A stretch of DNA of 22,437 nt. Source: a virus. The notes below the pieces were generated by a model. The model had not been told where the DNA came from. It saw nothing but the letters and a program-made list of their open reading frames with translations, and ran no database searches. Shown here piece after piece: positions 13,550 through 21,767 of this stretch. A program made the position numbers and the translations under genes. The first letter of the stretch is position 1, and every line of letters starts with the position of its first letter. The stretch covers positions 1 through 22,437 of IMG/VR virus record IMGVR_UViG_3300009481_000119, one strand, 5' to 3'.

Positions 13550-13950
13550 GATTTTTTCAACTGTTTTATCCAATCTTTATATTGTTCGTTAAGAACTTTA
13601 TGAGAAATCTTGGTTTTGCTTATTAAATTAGTAATGATATGCTCATCGACTGTGCCTGCACATTGTAGATCTATGTAAGTGCACTTATTGTTTTGACCCA
13701 TTCTATGAATTCTATCTTCTGACTGAACTCTAACTTCAAGATCATAATTGTTAGAATAATAAATAATTGTATCTGACACAACTAGATTTAATCCATAACC
13801 ACCTGTCTTAGGATTAGCCACCAAATATTGTAGATCTGACTTTGGATCTTTAAATCTTTCTATAATGTTTGTTCTCTCCTGGTCCTTAGTGCCTCCATAA
13901 AAAGCTTCTACAACAGCAAAGCTTTCATACTTCTTCCTTATTGCTTTCAC
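13540..13950 (-). CDS. SNF2-like helicase, C-terminal half (after in-frame TGA)
   Basis: 136 residues from the GTG at 13950. Homology-like sequence continues upstream in the same frame to 14010 (KVIIWATYRHNIERI, helicase motif IV region), immediately after the TGA that ends the N-terminal half. Helicase C-terminal domain motifs are present: PKTGGYGLNL (motif V, 47-56) and QSEDRIHRMGQ (motif VI, 76-86). The piece cannot hydrolyse ATP by itself. There is no Shine-Dalgarno before the GTG, so independent translation is doubtful. Together with 14011-15030 it makes one 496-codon reading frame. Either a nonsense mutation, a sequencing error or readthrough explains it. Confidence 0.7.
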   Translation of the reverse strand: MKAIRKKYESFAVVEAFYGGTKDQERTNIIERFKDPKSDLQYLVANPKTGGYGLNLVVSDTIIYYSNNYDLEVRVQSEDRIHRMGQNNKCTYIDLQCAGTVDEHIITNLISKTKISHKVLNEQYKDWIKQLKKSYK

Positions 13951-14010
13951 AATTCTTTCAATATTGTGCCTATATGTTGCCCAAATTATTACTTTGCCAT
14001 CAACTTCATC

Positions 14011-15030
14011 TCAACAATCTAGTAAAGATTCTAGTCTAGGTATCATACCTTTATCATCATGTAAATCTACAGTCATACCCTCATCAGTTGTTAAGAAGCC
14101 ACAAGCGATCTGATGTAATCGCATCATCATAGTAAGCTTTGCCACAGCTGTGGTTTCTTCACCTGTATCTAATCTTGCTATTTGCATTGCTTGCATTTGT
14201 AAATATGCATCTTCTTGTTTTTTATTCATCGATACTTCTCTTGTAAGATATGTCTTATCAGGTAAATCCAAACAATCTTGTTTACGAACTCTAAAAGAAA
14301 AGTTTTGTAATTTATTATTTAGCTCATGTATGTTTTGATATCCTAAAACTTTTTGATAAGTGTAATCGGCAGCGTAACCTGTTTCCATTACACAATACCT
14401 ATTTTTATATGACCAGTAACTTGGTTGACCTAAATGATCTAAATCAAGAAACGCACATTGCGAAAATAGATCTAACGGTGAACGGGTCACGGGCGATCCA
14501 GTCAAGATCCTACGGAACTGGGCCATCGCACCAAGTTTTAATATAGCTTTAGTTCTAGCAGCTTTAGGATTTTTAATTGTTGTAGACTCATCAATAGCAA
14601 ACATTGATGGATATAACTGTAAAAATTTATCAGCTATCTTTTTACCCTTGACACTTGAGAATGCCTCAACGTTCATTAAAAAAATTTTAAAATTATCTAC
14701 ATTATTATAGAAAAAATCTTTTCTACGTCGCATTTCTTTTTTTGTATCTGTGGGATCCCAATCATATACATCATAGTTTTCTACAAGTGGTGACATGTGA
14801 GCTGGCAATTGTTCTACTTTCCAGTTACGATAAACACCTTTAGGTGCTACGACAATTGCGCCTTTAATCTTCTTTGTTAAATATAATAAGCAAAGATTAT
14901 CAATTAAAACCTTTGACTTGCCAGTGCCCATCTCCATAAAATAAGCAAAAGTTTTCTTATTCCAGGATAACTTTAATGCCTTATGCTGATGCTCGAACGG
15001 CTTCGTTCGAAAACGATACGATAACTCCAT
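14011..15030 (-). CDS. SNF2-like DEAD/DEAH helicase, N-terminal half (ends at in-frame TGA)
   Basis: 339 residues. ATPase core motifs: Q-like FEHQHKALKL (12-21), Walker A MGTGKS (34-39), motif Ia APKGVYRNW (62-70), motif II DEST followed by KNP (147-155), motif III TGSP (177-180). This is the ATPase lobe of a SWI2/SNF2-type superfamily 2 helicase, widespread in marine phages and probably used in replication or recombination. I chose the ATG at 15030, preceded by AAAGGA; a TTG at 15054 is less likely. The TGA at 14011-14013 (codon 340, between LLDC and DEVDG) interrupts the frame just before the C-terminal lobe, which follows in the same frame. Confidence 0.8.
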   Translation of the reverse strand: MELSYRFRTKPFEHQHKALKLSWNKKTFAYFMEMGTGKSKVLIDNLCLLYLTKKIKGAIVVAPKGVYRNWKVEQLPAHMSPLVENYDVYDWDPTDTKKEMRRRKDFFYNNVDNFKIFLMNVEAFSSVKGKKIADKFLQLYPSMFAIDESTTIKNPKAARTKAILKLGAMAQFRRILTGSPVTRSPLDLFSQCAFLDLDHLGQPSYWSYKNRYCVMETGYAADYTYQKVLGYQNIHELNNKLQNFSFRVRKQDCLDLPDKTYLTREVSMNKKQEDAYLQMQAMQIARLDTGEETTAVAKLTMMMRLHQIACGFLTTDEGMTVDLHDDKGMIPRLESLLDC

Positions 15031-15140
15031 TTGTCCTTTATACTTGAAAAGCAAAGAAAAAACAAATAAATGTAAAAAGACTTGAGATTGTTCACTTTAT
15101 GATGACTCCTTATAAATCTCAGGTTAAGGCTAAAAGAATT

Positions 15141-15170
15141 AGGGCGCTTTCGGGTGCCCTTTTCTTTTTG
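15141..15170 (+). terminator. Intrinsic terminator, rightward
   Basis: AGGGCGC and GTGCCCT pair (one G-T wobble) around a TTTCGG loop and are followed by TTTCTTTTTG on the plus strand. It lies directly before the rightward promoter, with no rightward gene to its left in the window, so it would stop antisense transcripts from the leftward block or end a small RNA in 15055-15140. Confidence 0.65.
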
Positions 15171-15199
15171 TTGACAATATAACAAATTATATTTACAGA
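15171..15199 (+). promoter_or_regulatory. Rightward promoter for the replication operon (operator-like spacer)
   Basis: A consensus -35 TTGACA (15171-15176) is followed by ATATAACAAATTATAT, similar to the palindromic spacer of minus-strand promoter copy 3, then a poor -10 (TACAGA at 17-base spacing). It lies 37 bases before the first rightward gene. The poor -10 suggests activator dependence or an error in my choice of hexamer. Confidence 0.5.
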
Positions 15200-15235
15200 A
15201 GTTATTGTTGTTAGCTGCAACAGAATAGGAGTCAA

Positions 15236-15823
15236 ATGCCAAAAGATTTAGATTACATTTTAAACACGCTTGAAGAAAAAGCTATTGATCAAAAAATAAA
15301 AGACATCGACACAGAGGGTCTATCTGACATTGGTGCGTTGTGTAAGAAACTTGTTGAAGCAAGAAAAGAAAAAGCAATGCACGAAAAAGCTGTAGAAGAC
15401 ACCACGGAAGAAATACAAAGTTTAAGTGAAACTATTGGAACTTATCTCAAAGAAAAAAATTTAACATCATTCAAACTTACTGATGGAAGTTCTGTAGAGT
15501 ACAATGAAAAACTTAGAGCAAATATTAAAAGAGAAAACATTAGAGAAGCTTATGAGTTCATACGGACAGAGGGCGCCGGAGATCTAATTAAGAACGAAAT
15601 TAAAATGCAGTTCGGCAAAGGACAAGACCAGGACGCAGAACAATTCAAAACATTTTTAAAAGATAAAGGTTTAGTGCCCATGGAGAAACAGGGCATTGCA
15701 TGGAATACTCTCGATGCATGGTGCAGAGAGACTATAGAAAAATACGCAGCACAAGGAAAAGCTTTTCCAGAAGAAGTGTTTGGTATCTTTCGTTATCACG
15801 ACGTTAAAATAAAAAATAAATAG
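15236..15823 (+). CDS. Hypothetical coiled-coil protein, first gene of replication operon
   Basis: 195 residues with a good Shine-Dalgarno (TAGGAG) before the ATG. Residues 30-75 form a strongly charged coiled coil (VEARKEKAMHEKAVEDTTEE). A beta hairpin (FKLTDGSSVEYNEKL), further helices and a C-terminal segment with WNTLDAWCRE follow. I do not recognise the family with confidence; similar proteins precede ssDNA-binding proteins in marine phages. Position as first gene, ten bases before the SSB-like gene, suggests a replication or host-nuclease-inhibitor role, which is inference. Confidence 0.8.
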   Translation: MPKDLDYILNTLEEKAIDQKIKDIDTEGLSDIGALCKKLVEARKEKAMHEKAVEDTTEEIQSLSETIGTYLKEKNLTSFKLTDGSSVEYNEKLRANIKRENIREAYEFIRTEGAGDLIKNEIKMQFGKGQDQDAEQFKTFLKDKGLVPMEKQGIAWNTLDAWCRETIEKYAAQGKAFPEEVFGIFRYHDVKIKNK

Positions 15824-15832
15824 GAGGTCATC

Positions 15833-16684
15833 ATGGCAACTAAAGGAATACCTGCCACTAAAAAATCTACAGCAGTAGCTGAGGTAGATGAGGCATTAGA
15901 ATTAATAATACAAAACGTTGGAGATGGGTTAGGTAATGTTACCACCCAAGATATACTAATACCTAGGTTTCAAATCTTACAACCTATGTCACCAGAAATT
16001 AGTGACAAGACAGTAAAAGGTAATACGCCAGGTAATATAATTAATAAAGCTAACAAAGAAACATTTGACGGCGAGGCAGGCATACGTGTTGTGCCTTGTG
16101 AGTTTTTTAGAAATTATGTTGAGTGGGAGAAGAGAGGACAGACTTCAAGAAAAGCACCTGTTAATACTTATCCTGCAACATCTGACATAATGAGTAAAAC
16201 CAAAAAGGATGAAAAAGATAATTTAAATTATCTACCTAATGGTAATTACATTGAAGAGGTTGCGAATCATTTGGTTGTGGTTCTAGACGAAGATGACCTA
16301 CCGCTATCTAAAGCTTTGATCACTATGAAAGTTTCACAGATGAAAAAAAGTAGAATGTGGTTGTATATGCAAAAGACTGCTATTCTAAAGGTAGCTGGTA
16401 GAGTCATTCAAAATCCACCAAGTTATTCGTTTATATACAAGTTAGGTACCACATTGGAACAAGTCGGCGGTAACCCTGTACATAGTTGGGTTATTGAAAG
16501 ACTCGATATGGTATCAAATAAGGATACCCTAGAATCCTGCATCAGCTTTGCTAAATCATTCCAGCAGGGGGAAGTTGGAATAGCTCCAGATCATGATGAA
16601 GAGCAGCAGGAGGAAATGGCTGATGTCACTCCAAACTCTAATAGTGCACAGGATGCTGAAGAAATTTCTGGCGTGAAATTCTAG
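15833..16684 (+). CDS. Putative single-stranded DNA-binding protein
   Basis: 283 residues with an AGGAGG Shine-Dalgarno. The N-terminus is flexible. The core (about 30-230) is beta-rich (IPRFQILQPMSPE, GIRVVPCEFFRNYVEW, HLVVVLDEDDLP). The C-terminal 35 residues are highly acidic and end in a hydrophobic aromatic residue (ISGVKF). An acidic tail with a terminal Phe is typical of phage and bacterial SSBs, which use it to recruit replication partners. Context (primase, helicase and polymerase downstream) agrees. Sequence similarity to a named family is from memory only. Confidence 0.6.
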   Translation: MATKGIPATKKSTAVAEVDEALELIIQNVGDGLGNVTTQDILIPRFQILQPMSPEISDKTVKGNTPGNIINKANKETFDGEAGIRVVPCEFFRNYVEWEKRGQTSRKAPVNTYPATSDIMSKTKKDEKDNLNYLPNGNYIEEVANHLVVVLDEDDLPLSKALITMKVSQMKKSRMWLYMQKTAILKVAGRVIQNPPSYSFIYKLGTTLEQVGGNPVHSWVIERLDMVSNKDTLESCISFAKSFQQGEVGIAPDHDEEQQEEMADVTPNSNSAQDAEEISGVKF

Positions 16685-16824
16685 GGTACAGGTTCGTAAC
16701 AATGAATGGGAAAACTATGATGACCTCATGTGTACCGTTGGTTGTTGCGCGTGGGTGTGTTGAGCTTTGTTCGTATAAAACTTCGCCGTTTTATTGCTCA
16801 GCACACACCACTTACATGAGGTCA
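16685..16824 (+). promoter_or_regulatory. Structured 5' leader sequestering the primase ribosome-binding site
   Basis: The 142-base gap before the primase ATG (16827) contains nested perfect or near-perfect stems. P1 is TGACCTCATGT (16721-16731) with ACATGAGGTCA (16814-16824), whose right arm holds the GAGG Shine-Dalgarno. P2 is GTGTGTTGAGC (16755-16765) with GCTCAGCACAC (16796-16806), one G-T. P3 is ATAAAAC (16775-16781) with GTTTTAT (16788-16794) and a TTCGCC loop. An alternative pairing GGTACA (16685-16690) with TGTACC (16731-16736) competes with or knots P1. It looks like a translational switch; ligand or protein is unknown. Confidence 0.65.
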
Positions 16825-16826
16825 AA

Positions 16827-18332
16827 ATGTTCAAAAAATTTAAAAATATATTTAGTGGTTTAGAAAGAGCGCATGGTGAATACATCGCTGGCGATCTTGA
16901 CGAAAAAGGCAAAAAAGGCGGTAAAGCCTTCATTAAGAAAACGCCTGTTACAGATGATATGTGGAGCGCTCACTTACGTGGGGACAATCCTTCTCTTGGC
17001 ATTGTTCCTATCAATGATGACAGCATGTGTCGTTGGGGGTGTATTGATGTGGATACTTATCCAATTGATCATAAGGCCATCGTTGAAGAAATACAGAAGC
17101 TGGAGCTCCCGTTAGTAGTAGCTAGATCAAAGAGTGGTGGAGCTCACATTTTTTTATTCTTATCTGAATGGGTGCCAGCAAAAATTGTTAGAAGTAAATT
17201 AATAGAATGGTCAGCGGACCTCGGGCATGCAAACACAGAAGTCTTTCCAAAACAAATAAGCATTAACACCGAACGTGGTGACGTAGGTAATTTTCTTAAC
17301 TTACCATACCATGGTGGAGATGACTCTTTCCGTTATGCATTTAACGATGCAGGCGAAAGCATGACATTAGAAGAATTTTATACAAGAGTCGACGCGGTGT
17401 CGTTGACTAAAAGTCAATTAACAAAAAGAAAAGCTAAAAGAGAAATAGCTGCAGAGATGGATGATGGTCCTCCTTGTTTACAAACATTGATGTCAATGGG
17501 TATATCAGAGGGTGGACGCGATCAAGTTTTGTACCAGTATGCAGTTTATGCAAAGAAAGCTTTTCCAGATTCATGGCAAACAAAGATTGGTAAATTTAAT
17601 TATCAATACTTCTCTCCAGAGCTATCAATAGAACAAGTTAACAAGACAATAAAACAACATGAGAAACAAGATTATCAATACAAATGTAAGGACCAACCTA
17701 TGTGTTCTGTTTGTAATCCAGTGCAATGTAAACTTAGAAAACATGGCATAGGATCCGCCTATCAACATCAATTGACAGATCTAACTAAATTAGAAAGTGA
17801 TCAACCCGTTTGGTTTTTAAATGTTGATGGTAAACGTATGGAGTTAGATACAGATACTCTATACGATCAAAACAAATTTAGAAAAAGATGCATGGATGTA
17901 TTGACAGAATTACCACCAAGAATGAAAGAAGTTGATTGGTCAGCAAAAGTAAATTTTCTTTTAGAAAATTGTGACATCATTGAAATGCCTAAAGAAATAA
18001 CGAAGCAAGGTAGATTCGATGAACATCTTAAATCATTTATGAGAGAGAATGGCGAAGCATTGTCTATTGATGAGGTTTTAATTGATAAAGTGTTTACGGA
18101 TAAAGATGATGTGTCCTGGTTTACTTTAAGTGCGTTAGAATCTTTTTTAAAATCAAGAAAGTTTGCAGACTATAATGAAACACAAATCTGCGGTAGAATA
18201 AGAGAACTAGATGGTGGTAGTAAAAAGAAAAGAGTAAAGGGTGAGCTAGAGCATTTGTGGTATATGCCCTCATTTAATTTCGATAATACACCTTTGCCAG
18301 TGCAGAGTTTAGAAGACGAAACACCTTTTTAA
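16827..18332 (+). CDS. Archaeo-eukaryotic-type (AEP) primase, TOTE-like
   Basis: 501 residues from the ATG at 16827, which has a GAGG Shine-Dalgarno; a TTG 33 bases upstream lies inside the leader stem. AEP catalytic motifs are visible: CIDVD (72-76; D74, D76), SKSGGAHIFLF (101-111; H107), and EVFPKQ (138-143) with GNFLNLPYHG (154-163), resembling AEP domains of TOTE-type systems. A four-cysteine cluster (C287, C293, C296, C301; CxxxxxCxxCxxxxC) could hold zinc or an Fe-S cluster. The C-terminal part is helical and ends LEDETPF. It would lay down primers, or act as primase-polymerase, for the adjacent PolA. A one-base gap separates it from the helicase gene. Confidence 0.75.
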   Translation: MFKKFKNIFSGLERAHGEYIAGDLDEKGKKGGKAFIKKTPVTDDMWSAHLRGDNPSLGIVPINDDSMCRWGCIDVDTYPIDHKAIVEEIQKLELPLVVARSKSGGAHIFLFLSEWVPAKIVRSKLIEWSADLGHANTEVFPKQISINTERGDVGNFLNLPYHGGDDSFRYAFNDAGESMTLEEFYTRVDAVSLTKSQLTKRKAKREIAAEMDDGPPCLQTLMSMGISEGGRDQVLYQYAVYAKKAFPDSWQTKIGKFNYQYFSPELSIEQVNKTIKQHEKQDYQYKCKDQPMCSVCNPVQCKLRKHGIGSAYQHQLTDLTKLESDQPVWFLNVDGKRMELDTDTLYDQNKFRKRCMDVLTELPPRMKEVDWSAKVNFLLENCDIIEMPKEITKQGRFDEHLKSFMRENGEALSIDEVLIDKVFTDKDDVSWFTLSALESFLKSRKFADYNETQICGRIRELDGGSKKKRVKGELEHLWYMPSFNFDNTPLPVQSLEDETPF

Positions 18333-18333
18333 T

Positions 18334-19899
18334 ATGGCTGAAGTTTTTAAAATATTTGGACCGCCAGGAACTGGTAAAACAAAAACTCTTTTGGATATTG
18401 TAGAAAAAGAATTGAAAGAAAATTGTACACCTGATGATATTGCTTTTTTGACTTTTACAGTAAAAGCCAGAAACGAGGCGATAACAAGGGCTAGTCAGCT
18501 TTTGAAAGTCGATTCTAAAAAATTTCCGTACTTTAGTACCTTGCACAGTATAGCTTGGAAAGTTGGCGGATTCCAAAACAAGAACAAGATGACAACTAAA
18601 CATTGGTTTGAATTTGCAAACTTAATGAAACAACACAGAGTGTCGGGAGATACAGACATAAAAGTAGATAAGACACAATCTGAAATGGGAGGAGAGATAG
18701 CATCAAACAAATATATATCATTAATTAACAAAGCTCGACAGCAAAGATTAAGTATAAAAGAGTTTAGTCAAAGAAATAGAATTCCTGAGGGTGGATATCT
18801 CATGTTAGAAAAGGTAAGTGATTTATTAATCGAACATAAAAAACAATTAGATGTTTATGATTATACTGGTAGCATTGAATTTATTGTTGAAGAAGATGTA
18901 GAGATACCAAAACTAAAAGTAGTCATTGTAGACGAAGCTCAAGATCTAACAAAACTACAATGGGCTCTCGTTAAAAAATTTGTAGATAAAGCTGATAGAG
19001 TATACGTTGCAGGTGATGATGATCAAGAAATTTATGAGTGGGCAGGAGCAGAAGCGTTATATTTTAAGAACTTAAAGGGAAAATCTAGAGTGCTAGACAA
19101 GTCTTACAGGGTGCCTAGAAACATAGCAGAAAAGTCTAGAAGACTAATAGAAAGAATACCAAAACATTTAAGAGAACAAAAAGATTGGAGAGCCGTAAAA
19201 GACGGAGGTAAAATAATTTATCTAGAAAACGAAAAATTTATTAACTATGAATTACCTGGATCTTACTATTTTTTAGCAACATGCAGCTATATGCTTAATG
19301 ATGTAACCCGAGAGTTGCGAAAGCGAGGTAAGTTCTATAAAAGAGGAGGTGACCTATCAATTAGAGAGGAAGTAATCTATGCGATTAACACTTGGAAAAA
19401 GTTACAAAGAGGCGAACAAGTGTACGCAGACTCAATTAAAAATTTATTTAATTTTATGAAAAGTAGAAACAAAAACAAACCTAATGCAAGTTTAAAAATA
19501 GGTGCAAAGAAAAAAGTAGAGAGCATAGACGTAGATAAAAAGTATAACTTTAATGATGTAAAAGAGTTAGGTTTATTTGCTGAAGCAGATTGGAAGTGGC
19601 ATGAAGCATTAGACAATCTTGATAATCCAGACATTGTTTACATTGAAAAAGTTTTTAGTAACGGCACTGATTTAAACAAAGAGCCAAATATAGTTGTTAA
19701 TACTATTTATGCTGTAAAAGGTGGAGAAGCAGATAACGTTATTATGTTTTCTGATTTATCACCCGCAGGTAAGAGAGGTTTGAAAGAAAACATTAATGAA
19801 GTTAGAAAAGTTTTTTATACTGGCATGACCAGGGCAAAAACAAATTTATACATTGTAAAACAAAATCATGAATATGCATTTAAGGAACTATACGCGTAA
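18334..19899 (+). CDS. UvrD/Rep-type SF1 DNA helicase
   Basis: 521 residues. Superfamily 1 motifs in order: Walker A GPPGTGKT (9-16), Ia FLTFTVKARNE (38-48), II VDEAQD (199-204), III AGDDDQEIYEWAGA (226-239), IV SYRVP (257-261), V TIYAVKGGEADNVI (457-470), VI VFYTGMTRAKTNLYIV (493-508). It resembles phage Dda/UvrD-like helicases and likely unwinds the fork or removes bound proteins. There is no obvious nuclease domain. The start codon follows the primase stop by one base, and the stop overlaps the polymerase ATG (TAATG). Confidence 0.9.
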   Translation: MAEVFKIFGPPGTGKTKTLLDIVEKELKENCTPDDIAFLTFTVKARNEAITRASQLLKVDSKKFPYFSTLHSIAWKVGGFQNKNKMTTKHWFEFANLMKQHRVSGDTDIKVDKTQSEMGGEIASNKYISLINKARQQRLSIKEFSQRNRIPEGGYLMLEKVSDLLIEHKKQLDVYDYTGSIEFIVEEDVEIPKLKVVIVDEAQDLTKLQWALVKKFVDKADRVYVAGDDDQEIYEWAGAEALYFKNLKGKSRVLDKSYRVPRNIAEKSRRLIERIPKHLREQKDWRAVKDGGKIIYLENEKFINYELPGSYYFLATCSYMLNDVTRELRKRGKFYKRGGDLSIREEVIYAINTWKKLQRGEQVYADSIKNLFNFMKSRNKNKPNASLKIGAKKKVESIDVDKKYNFNDVKELGLFAEADWKWHEALDNLDNPDIVYIEKVFSNGTDLNKEPNIVVNTIYAVKGGEADNVIMFSDLSPAGKRGLKENINEVRKVFYTGMTRAKTNLYIVKQNHEYAFKELYA

Positions 19900-21767
19900 T
19901 GGCATTAGATGAAAAAGAGTGGCTGCTACCAGAAAACATACCTGATGCAGTTTTTGATTCTGATATAATATCAATAGATCTAGAAACACACGATCCTAAT
20001 ATTAAAACTTTAGGTCCTGGTTGGACAAGAAACGATGGCAAAGTCATTGGCGTAGCTTTGGCCATAGAGGGTTGGAAGGGTTACTTTCCTATCAAACATA
20101 ATATTGGACCTAACTTTGACGAGAAAGTTTTAAAACGTAATTTAAAAAAGATATTAAATAATAATTCAATAAAAGTTTTTCACAATGCTTCTTACGATGT
20201 TGGTTGGTTATCTCGTATGGGGTTAACGGTCCACGGGCAAATGGTAGACACCATGATTATGGGCGCCTTAGTAGATGAAAACAGATTAAGTTACAGTCTT
20301 AATAACTTATCCAAAGATTATTTAGATGATAAGAAAAGCGAATCAGGTCTCTATAAAGCCGCGATTGAATATGCCGCCGATGCAAAAGCAGAAATGTACA
20401 AGATGCCAGCCATGAACGTTGGACCATACGCTGAACAAGACGCTGTATTAACATTAAAACTATATAACAAATTTTTACAATTAATAAAAGATGAAGAAAT
20501 GATGACAGTTTACGATTTAGAAATGTCATTGTTTCCTACAATATTTAAGATGATACAAAAAGGTGTAAGGGTAGATTTAGAAAAAGCAGACATCACAGAA
20601 AAAGATTTAATAAAAAGAGAGAAAAAAATATTAGATGCAATATTAAAAGATACGGGTGTAGCAATAGATCCTTTCAATGCAAGATCAATAGCAAAAGCAT
20701 TTGATGCAAAAGGCATTAAATATGACAGAACAGAAAAATCTAAAGCACCTAAATTTGACAAAGATTTTTTATCTAATCATGAATCTGGTTTAGCAAAGAA
20801 TGTAGTACAGCTTAGGGAAATAAACAAAGCAAGAACTACTTTTGTAGAAACTATTAAGAAACACGCACATAATGGAAGAATACATGCTTCTATCAATCAG
20901 TTGCGCAACGACATGGGTGGCACAGTATCAGGCAGGATATCCATGCAAAATCCAAACTTACAACAAATGCCTGCAAGAAACAAAGAAGTTAAAAATATTA
21001 TTAGGACGTTATTTTTGCCTGAGGAAGGTCAAACATGGGGCACCTTTGATTATTCACAACAAGAGCCTAGGATCATGACTCATTTTGCTTATGATGTGAG
21101 AAGAAACAAACAAGAGTTACCTGGCGTAAGAGATGTTGTGGAGGCATACAAAGACCCAAGCACAGACTTTCATCAGCAGATCGCTGATATGGCTGATATT
21201 GATAGGAAGAGTGCTAAAACTATTAATCTAGGTTTATCTTATGGCATGGGTATTAAAAAGCTTGCTGGTGAGCTAAACATGGACTTAAACGATGCAAAGC
21301 AATTGTTTAATAAATATCACAGTAGAGTTCCTTTTATAAAGGCTCTAATTGATATAGCTACACAGAAAGCGGAGAAGAACGGATTTATTCGCACACTAAT
21401 GGGCAGAAAATGTCGGTTTAATCTTTGGGTTCCTACGGAGTGGGGTGTCTTTAGACCCTTACCTAAAGAAGATGCAGAGAGAGAATATGGCACTGGACTA
21501 CATAAAATTCAACGTGCGGGTACGTTTCGAGCCCTCAACAGATTAATTCAAGGGTCAGCTGCAGATCAAACCAAAAAATCAATGGTAGATTTAGCATCTG
21601 AAGGATTACTCCCTTTGATACAAATCCATGATGAGTTGGATTTTTCTGTTGAGGATGAGAAACAAAAGGCAAAGATCATAGAAATTATGCAACACTCGGT
21701 TAAGCTCAACGTTCCTAGTAAAGTAGACGTTAGTGAAGGGCGTAACTGGGGAGAAGCAAGTGATTGA
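19899..21767 (+). CDS. polA: Family A DNA polymerase (PolA) with 3'-5' exonuclease domain
   Basis: 622 residues. The proofreading exonuclease comprises Exo I SIDLET (25-30; D27, E29), Exo II FHNASYD (94-100; D100) and Exo III YAEQD (177-181; D181). Polymerase motif A is FDYSQQEPR (383-391; D384), motif B is RKSAKTINLGLSYG (436-449) and motif C is IHDE (576-579). In motif B the residue equivalent to E. coli Pol I F762 is Leu (L444). There is no 5'-3' exonuclease domain. It is the replicative polymerase of the phage. The start overlaps the helicase stop by one base. Confidence 0.95.
   Translation: MALDEKEWLLPENIPDAVFDSDIISIDLETHDPNIKTLGPGWTRNDGKVIGVALAIEGWKGYFPIKHNIGPNFDEKVLKRNLKKILNNNSIKVFHNASYDVGWLSRMGLTVHGQMVDTMIMGALVDENRLSYSLNNLSKDYLDDKKSESGLYKAAIEYAADAKAEMYKMPAMNVGPYAEQDAVLTLKLYNKFLQLIKDEEMMTVYDLEMSLFPTIFKMIQKGVRVDLEKADITEKDLIKREKKILDAILKDTGVAIDPFNARSIAKAFDAKGIKYDRTEKSKAPKFDKDFLSNHESGLAKNVVQLREINKARTTFVETIKKHAHNGRIHASINQLRNDMGGTVSGRISMQNPNLQQMPARNKEVKNIIRTLFLPEEGQTWGTFDYSQQEPRIMTHFAYDVRRNKQELPGVRDVVEAYKDPSTDFHQQIADMADIDRKSAKTINLGLSYGMGIKKLAGELNMDLNDAKQLFNKYHSRVPFIKALIDIATQKAEKNGFIRTLMGRKCRFNLWVPTEWGVFRPLPKEDAEREYGTGLHKIQRAGTFRALNRLIQGSAADQTKKSMVDLASEGLLPLIQIHDELDFSVEDEKQKAKIIEIMQHSVKLNVPSKVDVSEGRNWGEASD

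Noticed and set aside
13540-15030. Reassigned genetic code (TGA as Trp) to explain the helicase stop
   Set aside because: Several genes here end in TGA at natural positions, and long genes elsewhere show no internal TGA.
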